Part shown: in pieces, positions 26,701 to 35,311 of the stretch
Position numbering within the stretch: position 1 is the stretch's first letter
Layout of the letters: every line of letters begins with the position of its first letter
NCBI RefSeq assembly: GCF_022758235.1
Contig: NZ_JALEBG010000001.1
Location: forward strand, 1,922,001-1,986,000
DNA: 64,000 nucleotides
From: Pontibacter liquoris
GTDB lineage: Bacteria; Bacteroidota; Bacteroidia; Cytophagales; Hymenobacteraceae
Reading direction: 5' to 3'
The notes under the pieces: model-generated
Seen by the model: only the letters and a program-made list of their open reading frames with translations
The model's database searches: none
Told to the model about the DNA's origin: nothing
Translations under genes and position numbers: made by a program

Positions 26701-28121
26701 CCAGCGTAGCCAGCCTGGGATTTCTACCCATGGCGCTTAGCTCCGGCGCAGGTGCCGAAGTACAACGCCCCCTGGCAACCGTTGTGATCGGAGGACTGAT
26801 AGTTGCCACCCTGCTAACCTTATTCGTATTGCCTTCATTGTATATCCTCTTCGAAAAAGCAGCGCATCATGACAAAAAAAGTCAAAAGCCGGTGGCTGCT
26901 CTGGGGGTGATCCTGCTTCTGATGCTACTACCCAACGGGGTTTCGGCACAAGAAACGATTACCTTGGACAAAGCCATTGCCCGGGCACTTGCTCAAAACA
27001 TGTCTTTAGCAAACGCGCGGCTGCAGGCAGCTTCGCAGCAAAAGCTGCAGGGCACCGCCTGGGATATTCCGCAAACTGTGGTTGCAGGCGAATACGGGCA
27101 GATTAACAGCGCTTATAACGACACCCGCTTCAGCATTTCGCAGAGCATCAAATTTCCGACTGCATATTCCAAACAGAAACAGTTGCTCCAGCACGAGTGG
27201 CAGCAGGCTTTGCGCCATTCGGAGCTCAGCGCCTTTGAGCTGCAATGGCAGGTTACCCAGCTATACTATGAGCTGCTGTATACCCATGAAAAACAAAAAC
27301 TGCTCCTTCGCACGGATAGCCTGTATGCCAGCTTTCTGACGAATGCTGAGCTGCGCTTTGCCAAAGGGGCCAGCAACATCCTGGAGAAGAACACCGCCCA
27401 GGCCCAACGGGGACAAGTAAGCCTGCAGCTAAACCAGCTGCAGCAGGAAATTGCCGGGCTGCAGCAGCAGTTTCAGTTGCTGCTGAGCACGGATACGGCC
27501 TATGTGCCCGCTGCCCAATCGCTTAAAATGCCCTTGCCAACGCCTGCTGATACTACAGCCCTGGCGGCACATCCCTACTTAAAGCTCTTGCAGCAACAGC
27601 AGGAGGTAAGCCGTTCGAAGACACGGGCGGAACAGGCCGGTTTCCTGCCCGAGCTCCACCTGGCCTACAACAACCAAAGTATAAAAGGACGGCAGAACAT
27701 CGATGGCGTGGAACGAAATTATACCACCTCAGACCGGTTTTCGGCGGTCCAGCTGGGTGTAGGAGTGCCCTTGTTCTTTGGTGCCCAGCGAGCCCGGGTG
27801 CAGGCAGCCAGGGTGCAGGAGCAGGTTGCCCGTAACAATTACCAGGGCGGGAAGCTTTCGCTTGAAACGCAGCTTTCCAAAGCGCTGGAGCAATTCCGGC
27901 TGGCTACCCAAACCCTTTCCTATTTTGAGCAAACGGCCTTGCCTGGTGCGGCTTCCATCATTAAAACAGCCGATGAACAGTTCCGCAGCGGCGAGATCGA
28001 TTACCTGGAGTGGGTACTGCTCACCAATCAGGCCATCACCTTGCAGACCAACTACCTGGATGCTGTACGAAGCTACAACCTAAGCTTGCTGGAGATCAGC
28101 GCCTTAACAGGAAAAAAATAA
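23751..28121 (+). CDS. CusA/CzcA-family heavy-metal RND efflux pump fused to a TolC-like outer-membrane channel
   Basis: 1456 residues. Residues 1 to about 1040 are a full HME-RND transporter: two halves of membrane helices and porter domains, with the proton-relay helix DFGLIVDGAVIIVEAV. Residues about 1067-1456 are a TolC-type outer membrane factor (helical hairpins rich in Gln, LDKAIARALAQN, YLEWVLLTNQAI). The join (about 1047-1066) is basic residues, a hydrophobic run and VSAQE, exactly like a cleavable signal peptide. The pump exports divalent or monovalent metal ions by proton antiport. Such fusions are known in Bacteroidota. The adaptor gene follows four bases after the stop. Metal specificity was not determined. 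Confidence 0.9.
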   Translation: MLNRIISFSIQNKLIIGLFVFALIIVGVYNVYRLPIDAVPDITNNQVQVITVAPSLGAPDIERLVTFPVEQANSNIPGLKEIRSFSRFGLSLVTIVFEDGVEVYWARQQVAERLQTVANQIPQGVGTPELGPVTSGLGEIYQYVVRPKKGYEGKYDAMELRTIQDWIVRRQLLGVPGVADVSSFGGYLKQYEIAVDPARLKSYGLSIADVFTALEKNNQNTGGSYIDKGDAVLFIRSEGLLGSLEDIRSIAVRTTENGTPLYLRDVAEVGFGHATRFGTMTYNDQGEVSGAVVMMLKGANSNQVIKDVKMRIAQIQETLPEGVVIEAFLDRTKMVNNAISTVEKNLLEGALIVVFVLVLFLGNLRAGLIVASVIPLAMLFAITMMNTFGVSGNLMSLGALDFGLIVDGAVIIVEAVLHTFHFNKRFATTNRIDQAQMDETVQQSASRMMNSAIFGQIIILIVYLPILSLQGIEGKMFRPMAQTVTFALVGAAILSLTYVPMMSALFLSKKISHKATFSDRMMARMEKFYQKYLRRVIAFPRTVLATALALFAGAVMVLMTLGGEFIPSLEEGDFAVDTRVLTGSNLNTTIKATQQAAGILLERFPEVEKVVTKIGSGEIPTDPMPIEASDMMVILKPKKSWTSATSFDELATKMGIAIQEVPGITAGFQYPVQMRFNELMTGARQDVVCKIFGEDLDTLATYAKQLGALAGTVEGATDLYIETVTGMPQIVIRYNHGAIAQYGSNIAEINRTVNAAFAGVSSGLVFEGERRFDLVVRLQGELRKNLTDVQNLLIPTQGGQQVPLYLLADVQLQEGPYQIQREDAKRRIMVGFNVRGRDVQSIVSELQQKVQQKLKLPSGYYVVYGGAFENLEAARKRLSVAVPVALGLIFLLLYFAFRSVRYGLLIYSAIPLSAIGGIFALWLRQMPFSISAGVGFIALFGVAVLNGIVMIAEFNRLRLAGGMSLQEIVLEGTRSRLRPVLMTASVASLGFLPMALSSGAGAEVQRPLATVVIGGLIVATLLTLFVLPSLYILFEKAAHHDKKSQKPVAALGVILLLMLLPNGVSAQETITLDKAIARALAQNMSLANARLQAASQQKLQGTAWDIPQTVVAGEYGQINSAYNDTRFSISQSIKFPTAYSKQKQLLQHEWQQALRHSELSAFELQWQVTQLYYELLYTHEKQKLLLRTDSLYASFLTNAELRFAKGASNILEKNTAQAQRGQVSLQLNQLQQEIAGLQQQFQLLLSTDTAYVPAAQSLKMPLPTPADTTALAAHPYLKLLQQQQEVSRSKTRAEQAGFLPELHLAYNNQSIKGRQNIDGVERNYTTSDRFSAVQLGVGVPLFFGAQRARVQAARVQEQVARNNYQGGKLSLETQLSKALEQFRLATQTLSYFEQTALPGAASIIKTADEQFRSGEIDYLEWVLLTNQAITLQTNYLDAVRSYNLSLLEISALTGKK

Positions 28122-28125
28122 CGTC

Positions 28126-29280
28126 ATGAAAACCGCTATTTATACCCGCTTTATACTTATTGCCGCCCTCACAGGCCACCTGGCTGCCTGCAGCACCGAG
28201 CAACCCGCTGAAACAGCCGTGGCCGAAAAACCGCAGGAAACGAATCTGGTACAGCTTACACCCGCGCAACTGAAAAATGCTGGCCTGCAAACCGGCAAAC
28301 CACAGCAGAAAACAATTGCCACTGCCCTGCAAGTGAACGGGATAATGGAAGCACCGCCACAAAGCATGATCTCGGTGAGCGTGCCGTTAGGGGGTTACCT
28401 GAAAAAAACTAATCTGCTGGCGGGTATGCACCTCAAAAAAGGGCAGTTGATGGCTGAACTGGAAGACCAAGGCTACATCCAGTTACAACAGGATTACCTG
28501 ACCGCCAAAGCGCGGCTTGCTTACCTGGAGCAGGAGTATAACCGGCAGCGGGAACTGAACCAGAGCAAAGCCAGCAGCGACAAAGTGTATCAGCAAACGC
28601 AGGCTGATTTTAAAAGCCAGCGCGTCTTGCTGCAGGCCTTGGGCGAAAAACTGCGAATGGTAGGAACTAACCCCAATAAGCTGACGGAAAATAACCTGAC
28701 CCGTACCATGCGCCTGTATTCTCCAATTGATGGCTACGTGACGAAGGTAAACGTGAACATAGGGAAGTATGTGGTACCGACAGATGTATTATTTGAGTTG
28801 GTAGATCCACGCGACCTGCACCTGATGCTCACCGTTTTCGAAAAAGACCTGGATAAGCTGGCCATTGGGCAGGAGGTTGTGGCCTACCGGGCTAATCAGC
28901 CGGAAAAGCAGTACCCGGGCAAGATCGTGTATATTGGCAAAGAAGTAGCCGGCGACAGGGGCGTGGAAGTGCATTGCCACCTGGAAAAGGAAGATCCGGC
29001 GCTGGTGCCCGGCATGTTCATGAATGCGGAGGTTGAATTACAGAGCCAGCAGGCGTACACCCTGCCCGAAGAAGCCATCGTTCGTTTTGGAAACAAACAG
29101 TATGTTTTTGCCGCGCGCGACAGCGGCATATTTGAAATGCTGGAAGCACAGACCGGCAACTCAGAGCACGGCTTTACCGCTCTGCTCCCTAGCCCATTAG
29201 TTCATCCTGAGAACCAGATTTTCGTAACAAAAGGCGCTTATTCGCTTCTGATGAAACTTAAAAACAAGGAAGAGGAATAA
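28126..29280 (+). CDS. RND efflux periplasmic adaptor (CusB/CzcB-like lipoprotein)
   Basis: 384 residues with a lipoprotein leader (lipobox LAAC, C22), so it is anchored in the inner membrane facing the periplasm. Membrane-fusion-protein architecture: an N-terminal strand part, barrel-sandwich motif (GGYLKKTNLLAGMHLKKGQLMAEL, interrupted by the hairpin), helical hairpin at about 120-180 (LTAKARLAYLEQEYNRQREL), second lipoyl half (SPIDGYVTKVNVNIGKYV), then beta-barrel and membrane-proximal domains. It links the pump and channel halves of the fused protein upstream. No Met-rich or His-rich metal tail is visible. Confidence 0.88.
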   Translation: MKTAIYTRFILIAALTGHLAACSTEQPAETAVAEKPQETNLVQLTPAQLKNAGLQTGKPQQKTIATALQVNGIMEAPPQSMISVSVPLGGYLKKTNLLAGMHLKKGQLMAELEDQGYIQLQQDYLTAKARLAYLEQEYNRQRELNQSKASSDKVYQQTQADFKSQRVLLQALGEKLRMVGTNPNKLTENNLTRTMRLYSPIDGYVTKVNVNIGKYVVPTDVLFELVDPRDLHLMLTVFEKDLDKLAIGQEVVAYRANQPEKQYPGKIVYIGKEVAGDRGVEVHCHLEKEDPALVPGMFMNAEVELQSQQAYTLPEEAIVRFGNKQYVFAARDSGIFEMLEAQTGNSEHGFTALLPSPLVHPENQIFVTKGAYSLLMKLKNKEEE

Positions 29281-29340
29281 ATCTCAGGTTAAACGGGTCT
29301 AAGAACGGATGCAGGCTTTAGATTTCCAGCTTCCAGTTAT

Positions 29341-31509
29341 TTACCTGGTCAGCAGCAGCTTTTTGCGTGTCGTACCAGTCGTGGAAACTGCTTCCAGCAA
29401 GTATAAACCGTTAGCCATACTCTCCGGTAGGATCATCATGGACTCTGAGGTCCCCATTAGATTAGTTTGAAGGTGAAGTCTCCGGATTACGCGGCCAGTC
29501 ACATCCTGAAGGAACAGGTCTACTGGCTGGCCGGCTTTATAGCCCTGTAGCTTTACAGCTACCCGCCCCGTTATACTTGGGTTCGGCCACACCTGCAGGG
29601 TGCAACAGGTGTTAGAGCCTGCCAGCGGTGGAGGTGTCCCCAGGGCCGTAGCGGAGTCCGGACCCGCTACTTCAATAGCAGAAATAAGTGCATTGCCCGA
29701 AAGGGAGGTAAACCGGATCGAGAGCACGCTATCATTCACCGCAATATCCTTGAAAGACTCCACCACGGCACGGTGATAACCCGCTTGGGCATAAATATCA
29801 TAGTTGCTGAGCACCTGCTGTCCTTCCATCGCCACAGCAAACCTGCGGGCCCCAGCTTCTTTAAAAGTGGGCTCCACAAAGTATAACTTTACTGCATACT
29901 TGCCGGCACCCGGTACCGGTATGTTATAGTCAAAGGCGCTGTCAGTTGGCGCATAACGGTACTGCTGGTAAAGGGAGTCGTCCGGGGTGCCGGCCACTTC
30001 AAAGAAATCTGCAGCCGGTTTGCCACCTTCAAAATAGGTATCTGCTCTCCAGAAATGGCCTGCACTATTTGTATAGCCTGCGCCACCTGCATTTATACGT
30101 ATATTATTCTCCTTGCTTTCAGCGGCAGTAATGGTCAGGTTCACACAGAAGCTTGCTTCTTCAAAGTCCGGCCCATCACCCTGGCCTTGTGCAGTTACAG
30201 TGGCTGCATAGGTGCCGGGCGCCAGACCAGCGGCATCAATCGTAGCTTCGATGTCTACGGCTGTCGGCAGCGCCTTACCGTTGGGTTTTTTTGTTATTCG
30301 GAGCCAGTCAGCGTCCGAGGTGAGGGTGTAAGCTTTTTCGCCTTCTAGGGTATAAAGCAGGTTTTTGAGAACCGCGTGCGTACCGGATTTCATATTTTTT
30401 GTAAAGCAGCCTGCCCCAAAACCAAGTTTATAAGGAATATGGCGATCAATAGGTGCCGTATACGTCTCTTTCCGGGGATCTACATCACCGATCTTGCCGC
30501 CGGATAACACAAACGTGCTGCCCACTACCTTGGCAGAAACGCCGATATAAGGATTAGGTAAATCATACTTGTCAGCATTGGCCCAGGAGCCAAGCCCCTT
30601 GTTTGCCCCCGGTGTAAGAATGGTTACTTTGGAGGTGGCCCCATCGCCCCCGGCAAAATAGATGCTACCATCCAGCGGAAAAATGGACGCCTCGCAATGC
30701 GAGCGCACCGTAGGAAGATCCGTTAGCCGGGTCCAGGTATCGGTGAGCGGGTCGTAACGATGGGAGTATATCTGGTCTTCTCCGCCGCCACAGTCGTGCC
30801 CGAACTGGCCGCCGATTACATAGAGTTTACCCGCCAGCACGGTCGTGCTGATATGGTTGCGCTTGATGGGCATAGGTTTGCGCGTATTCTGCCACGTAGT
30901 ATGTGCCGGGTCGACCAGCCAATCATCTACATTTAAGGTCAGGTGGTATTTGTCCTGGTCATTATCGCAGGCTGTCGCAACAAAACCTCCAACCACATGG
31001 ATGGTGCGGCCCAGCAGCCCGGCGCCCCCGCCGCCCCAAAGGAGGCGTTTGCCCGTGGCCGGGTCTTTTAACGCAGGTCCCCGCGACCAGGAATCCTGGC
31101 TGATGTTGTAGATCCATACTTCATTCGTTAACGGTCCATGGCTATCGGTCAGTCTGCCGCCGATCAGCCAGACGGTATTATCTACCAGTACAAACCCTTC
31201 GTGCGTTACGGCTTTGCCCTCGGGCATGGGCGCGATATAGGTCCAGGTATCGGTTTGTGGGTCATATACTTCATTCGTGGGCTCTACATTCGGCCAGGTG
31301 CTGAACCCGCCAAAAGAGTAGATCTTCTCCTGGTACACCACTGTTGCCATCTCGCCCCGGTCGTTGTGGGCATTGCGCACGCGCTTCCACTGCGCAGCAG
31401 CCTCCTGCGCCTGTAGTAAAAGCAGCAGGACTAAGATCAGCAGGAACCTGCTCCTTACGAGCCTTGGTTCCTTGCGCAGGAGGTACAATTGCTTCCAGCT
31501 TGCAGCCAT
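29341..31509 (-). CDS. Secreted Kelch-repeat plus malectin-like protein with T9SS sorting domain
   Basis: 722 residues. Signal region with a long Leu-rich core ending EAAAQ (about 20-40). Then a Kelch beta-propeller (about 45-370: IYSFGGF, VWLIGGRL, IHVVGGFV, LYVIGGQF, IYFAGGDG), a beta-sandwich domain (about 390-470), a malectin-like carbohydrate-binding domain (about 475-640: INAGGAGYTNSAGHFW, YAVKLYFVEP), and a C-terminal type A T9SS domain (LQVWPNPSITGRVAVKL ... GLYLLEA ... KKLLLTR). It should be exported and cell-surface attached or released through the type IX system, binding glycans. No enzyme active site is seen. Confidence 0.87.
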   Translation of the reverse strand: MAASWKQLYLLRKEPRLVRSRFLLILVLLLLLQAQEAAAQWKRVRNAHNDRGEMATVVYQEKIYSFGGFSTWPNVEPTNEVYDPQTDTWTYIAPMPEGKAVTHEGFVLVDNTVWLIGGRLTDSHGPLTNEVWIYNISQDSWSRGPALKDPATGKRLLWGGGGAGLLGRTIHVVGGFVATACDNDQDKYHLTLNVDDWLVDPAHTTWQNTRKPMPIKRNHISTTVLAGKLYVIGGQFGHDCGGGEDQIYSHRYDPLTDTWTRLTDLPTVRSHCEASIFPLDGSIYFAGGDGATSKVTILTPGANKGLGSWANADKYDLPNPYIGVSAKVVGSTFVLSGGKIGDVDPRKETYTAPIDRHIPYKLGFGAGCFTKNMKSGTHAVLKNLLYTLEGEKAYTLTSDADWLRITKKPNGKALPTAVDIEATIDAAGLAPGTYAATVTAQGQGDGPDFEEASFCVNLTITAAESKENNIRINAGGAGYTNSAGHFWRADTYFEGGKPAADFFEVAGTPDDSLYQQYRYAPTDSAFDYNIPVPGAGKYAVKLYFVEPTFKEAGARRFAVAMEGQQVLSNYDIYAQAGYHRAVVESFKDIAVNDSVLSIRFTSLSGNALISAIEVAGPDSATALGTPPPLAGSNTCCTLQVWPNPSITGRVAVKLQGYKAGQPVDLFLQDVTGRVIRRLHLQTNLMGTSESMMILPESMANGLYLLEAVSTTGTTRKKLLLTR

Positions 31510-32162
31510 CGTATATGCTTGTTTGCCAGTAGATGATATTCTTTTATACTTTAAACCTACCTATATGAGAAGTTAAGAGTTGAAGGATAAAGACCTATGT
31601 TCAGCGACATGAATTAAATCGGTATAAGCGTATTAAAAAGCAACATCGCTATGCCGCTGCTGCCTTTGTAGGCTCGCCTTTGGCATCATACTTTGGGAAC
31701 CAAATATCAAGGTAAAAGGGTGAAAGTGCAGGCTTAACCCCCACGAAGACTACTGATTCAGCAGCTTTTGGTTGATCGTATAAATGCGCAAAAAATGAAT
31801 GTAATTCCTATCTGTATACTTCCTGCTTTTAAGTTTGTTGTTCCTGGCAGTTTAAGTTGATGTTCTTGCTCTAAACCTTACATGTTGTTCCGCAGGGTTT
31901 TATTAATATAAGAAGCAGGAGTAAGGCTGCGTTTATACCTTAAACAGCAATGTTGCCAATCTGTTTTTAATACTGTTCATGTTACATCTATCATAATGCT
32001 GGAAAGGAATTACGATACGCTGCTTCGTTTGAATCAAAACATGATCTCTGTTTTCTAAAAACAAAAATTCGTACTTACATTGGGCGCTGAAAAATTGTAT
32101 GGGTGGAAGCGGAAAATCGCATCTTTACCTGTACCGTTAAAGTGCCTGTTTAGGATGGGCTG
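31510..32162. other. Intergenic between Kelch protein and M14 peptidase genes
   Basis: About 650 bases between divergent genes. It includes TATACTT near 31544 and 31816 and a pair of GAGTT-type heptads at 31570-31583. No ORF, RNA gene, terminator or perfect TAnnTTTG box was found. Confidence 0.4.
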
Positions 32163-33641
32163 ATGAAAAATATAACCTGTAGTATACTTACGCTCATGAC
32201 GCTTCTGGCAACCCAGTGCCAACGGAAACCGACCACCTATGTGGCAACCCAGGCCTTTGAAATGCACGAATCCTATAAAGAACCGGCTTTCCAATCCCGC
32301 CGCTTTAAGCACCAGGACATGGTGCCGCTGCTGGAGGAGCTAAAGGAGAACCCGTTGTTTGAAGTACAAAAGGTGGGGGAGTCGGTAGAAAAACGAGCTA
32401 TTTACCTGGTTAAAGCTGGCACCGGAAAAACAAACGTGTTGCTCTGGTCGCAGATGCATGGCGATGAGTCAACGGCTACCATGGCCTTGTTTGATTTGTT
32501 CAACTTCCTGCAGCAGTCCGATGACCTGGACCCGGTGCGCAAACAGATACTGGAAAATATCACCTTGTATGTGGTGCCGATGCTGAACCCGGATGGCGCC
32601 GAGCAGTTCAAGCGGCGTAATGCCTTGGAGATTGATCTCAACCGCGATGCCCTGCAACTCCAGAGCCCTGAAGCCCGCCTGCTAAAAAGCCTGCGCGACA
32701 GCCTGAACCCTGTTTTTGGTTTTAACCTGCACGACCAGAGCCGCTATTATGCTGTGAGCACCACTTCGAAACCGGCTACCATTTCCTTTCTGGCCCCAGC
32801 TTATGATACTGCCCAGACAGTGAATAAGGTACGGGGCCGCGCCATGCGTACTATTGTTGGGATGAATGAGGCCCTGCAGCACCTGATTCCGGGGCAGGTA
32901 GCCAAGTATGCAGATGAACACGAGCCGCGTGCTTTTGGCGATAACATACAAAAGTGGGGCACTAGCGTAATCCTGATTGAATCGGGCGGGTATAACGGCG
33001 ATCCGGAAAAACAGATGATCCGGCGCCTGAATTTTGCTTCTATGATTTCTGCACTGCAGCTCATTGCGGCCGAAGGGTACCAGAATTATACCTTGGAAGA
33101 TTATTATGAGATACCGGAAAACGCGCGCACCCTCTTTGATGTGGTGATCCGGAACGTGCGTTACCAGGAGAACGGCCGCGACACGCTGCTGGACGTAGGC
33201 GTGATGCGCGACGAGGTGGAAGTGGCAACCGCCCGCGGATTTTACACCCAAAGCAGCGTACAGGAGATAGGAGACATGCGCGTTTTTTATGGCTACGAAG
33301 AGGTGGATGGTACAGGCCTGATCCTGGTGCCTGGCAAAGTATACGGCACTGCTTTCGAAGACCTCGCAGCACTAACGCCTCAGCGCAGCCTGCAGCTTTT
33401 ACGGGAGGGGTATACCACCGTCCGGCTGCACACCCTACCGGATACTGCTGCAGATCCGCTCCAGCTACCCCTTAATATTACCAGCGCCTCGGGTAAAGTA
33501 AGCCATACGTTAAGTATAAACGGCGGCGCAGATTTTGTATTGAAACAGGCCGACGGGCAGGTAAGATACGTGATCGTGAACGGCTTTGTCTATGATCTGC
33601 AAGGCGAAAAGCCCGCTCTTTTTCATGGCCTTATACTCTAA
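32163..33641 (+). CDS. M14-family zinc carboxypeptidase-like protein
   Basis: 492 residues. The leader (about 1-19) ends in TQC and may be a lipoprotein signal. The M14 zinc site is visible: HGDES (metal His and Glu), the later metal His in FNLHDQS, substrate-binding DLNRD, and catalytic Glu in LIESGG. It should cleave C-terminal residues from peptides or muropeptides in the envelope. The C-terminal 170 residues are an added beta-rich domain of unknown role. A strong terminator follows at 33710. Confidence 0.85.
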   Translation: MKNITCSILTLMTLLATQCQRKPTTYVATQAFEMHESYKEPAFQSRRFKHQDMVPLLEELKENPLFEVQKVGESVEKRAIYLVKAGTGKTNVLLWSQMHGDESTATMALFDLFNFLQQSDDLDPVRKQILENITLYVVPMLNPDGAEQFKRRNALEIDLNRDALQLQSPEARLLKSLRDSLNPVFGFNLHDQSRYYAVSTTSKPATISFLAPAYDTAQTVNKVRGRAMRTIVGMNEALQHLIPGQVAKYADEHEPRAFGDNIQKWGTSVILIESGGYNGDPEKQMIRRLNFASMISALQLIAAEGYQNYTLEDYYEIPENARTLFDVVIRNVRYQENGRDTLLDVGVMRDEVEVATARGFYTQSSVQEIGDMRVFYGYEEVDGTGLILVPGKVYGTAFEDLAALTPQRSLQLLREGYTTVRLHTLPDTAADPLQLPLNITSASGKVSHTLSINGGADFVLKQADGQVRYVIVNGFVYDLQGEKPALFHGLIL

Positions 33642-33709
33642 AGCAGGTTGTAGCCTTGCCGGCAGGAGTCTCTATCCGGAAAAATAGCTCTTAAAATATA
33701 GCGTCTAAT

Positions 33710-33743
33710 CCGCCGGCCGTGCTCAGCAGACCGGCGGTTTTTT
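33710..33743 (+). terminator. Rho-independent terminator after the M14 peptidase
   Basis: CCGCCGG (33710-33716) / CCGGCGG (33731-33737) followed by six T. A classic strong hairpin. Confidence 0.85.
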
Positions 33744-33795
33744 AAAACGGTTTTGTATCTTTCGGGCTCATTCCTCACCAACCTAGCCTTTTTAC

Positions 33796-35028
33796 ATGGT
33801 TTTAAATTATCTGTGGGCCTTCTTTTTTCTGATCGCTTTCGCTATAGCCCTTTTTAAGCTCCTTGTCTTTCAGGATACAACAATTTTCCAGACCCTGGTT
33901 TCCAGTACTTTCGATAATGCCAAGCTGGGTTTTGAGATATCGCTGGGCCTGACGGGCGTGATGACCCTGTGGCTGGGCTTGATGAAAGTAGGGGAGCGCG
34001 GGGGCATTATCAATATTTTTGCCCGCCTGGTAGGCCCTTTCTTTAGCCGGCTGTTCCCGCAGTTGCCCAAAAATCACCCTGTTTTCGGGTCCATTCTTAT
34101 GAATTTCTCGGCCAACATGCTGGGTCTGGACAATGCCGCCACCCCACTGGGGCTCAAAGCCATGAAAGAGATGCAGGAGCTGAACCCCGACAAGGACACG
34201 GCCTCTAATGCGCAGATCATGTTCCTGGTTCTCAATACCTCGGGCCTGACCATCATCCCGATCAGTATCATGGTTTTCCGGGCGCAGCTCGGAGCAGCCG
34301 ACCCATCCGATATTTTCATTCCCATTCTGCTGGCAACATTTTTTTCTACCATAGTAGGGCTCATCAGCGTGGCGCTTTACCAGCGCATCAACCTGTTCGA
34401 CAAAGTGATTCTGGCTTACCTGGGTACGCTGGTGCTGCTGATCAGCGCCCTTATCTATTATTTCAGCACCATTCCACAGGAGCAGATCAGCACTATTTCC
34501 ACTGTGGCTAGTAACGTGATACTGTTTTCCATTATCATTTCTTTTATCGGCCTGGCGCTTGTCAGAGGCGTGAATGTGTATGAAGCTTTTATTGAAGGCG
34601 CAAAGGAAGGTTTCTCAGTGGCCATCACCATCATCCCGTACCTGGTGGCTATACTGGTCGCCATCGGCGTTTTCCGGGCTTCCGGAGCACTCGATTTGCT
34701 GGTAGCTGGTTTAGGTAATGTCTTTGGATTGCTGGGGATGAATACAGACTTTGTGCCGGCGCTTCCGGTAGCCTTTATGAAACCCTTGAGTGGTAGCGGA
34801 GCACGTGGCATGATGGTGGAAGCCATGACAACGTACGGCGTGGACTCGTTTGTTGGCAGAGTAGCCTCTACGATACAGGGGTCTACCGAAACTACCTTCT
34901 ATATCCTGGCTGTTTATTTTGGCTCTGTAGGTATCCGGAATACGCGTTATGCCTTGGTGTGCGGGTTACTGGCCGATCTGGCCGGCGTGATCGCCGCTAT
35001 ACTCATCGCCTATCTTTTCTTCCATTAA
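33796..35028 (+). CDS. SpmA-SpmB-like nucleoside-recognition (Gate) domain membrane protein
   Basis: 410 residues with about ten membrane helices. Two Gate-type halves can be seen: one around FSANMLGLDNAATPLGLKAM and one around FMKPLSGSGARGMMVEAM with STIQGSTETTFY. This is the SpmA plus SpmB fusion that is common in Bacteroidota and annotated as a nucleoside recognition domain protein. Spm proteins act in spore maturation in Bacillus, but here there is no sporulation, so the role, perhaps small-molecule transport, is unknown. The start at ATG 33796 is well placed. A 15-bp terminator follows. Confidence 0.85.
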   Translation: MVLNYLWAFFFLIAFAIALFKLLVFQDTTIFQTLVSSTFDNAKLGFEISLGLTGVMTLWLGLMKVGERGGIINIFARLVGPFFSRLFPQLPKNHPVFGSILMNFSANMLGLDNAATPLGLKAMKEMQELNPDKDTASNAQIMFLVLNTSGLTIIPISIMVFRAQLGAADPSDIFIPILLATFFSTIVGLISVALYQRINLFDKVILAYLGTLVLLISALIYYFSTIPQEQISTISTVASNVILFSIIISFIGLALVRGVNVYEAFIEGAKEGFSVAITIIPYLVAILVAIGVFRASGALDLLVAGLGNVFGLLGMNTDFVPALPVAFMKPLSGSGARGMMVEAMTTYGVDSFVGRVASTIQGSTETTFYILAVYFGSVGIRNTRYALVCGLLADLAGVIAAILIAYLFFH

Positions 35029-35057
35029 GGCAGGGTTATTACCTCCTCCAAGTATGT

Positions 35058-35092
35058 GCAAGCGGCCTTCTAAGCTATAGAAGGCCGCTTGC
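35058..35092 (+). terminator. Hairpin terminator after the Spm-like gene
   Basis: Perfect 15-bp inverted repeat GCAAGCGGCCTTCTA (35058-35072) / TAGAAGGCCGCTTGC (35078-35092) with a five-base loop. The T-run is weak, but the stem is very stable. Confidence 0.7.
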
Positions 35093-35311
35093 ATTATATC
35101 CCTACTTGGCAGAGTTTATTTTATCTCAGATTTATATATCAACAAGGCGTTTTATACTTTGGGATGATTCCCTCAGGTCTTTCTTTTCCTTTCTGCAGGG
35201 AAGCAAGTATCATCTCATAGGTACTTTCCCATACTACCACTCATAAGAAATCACCATTAAACTAGTATAACTACGTATAGTATCAACTGCACCTTTTATA
35301 CCTGTTTCCCT

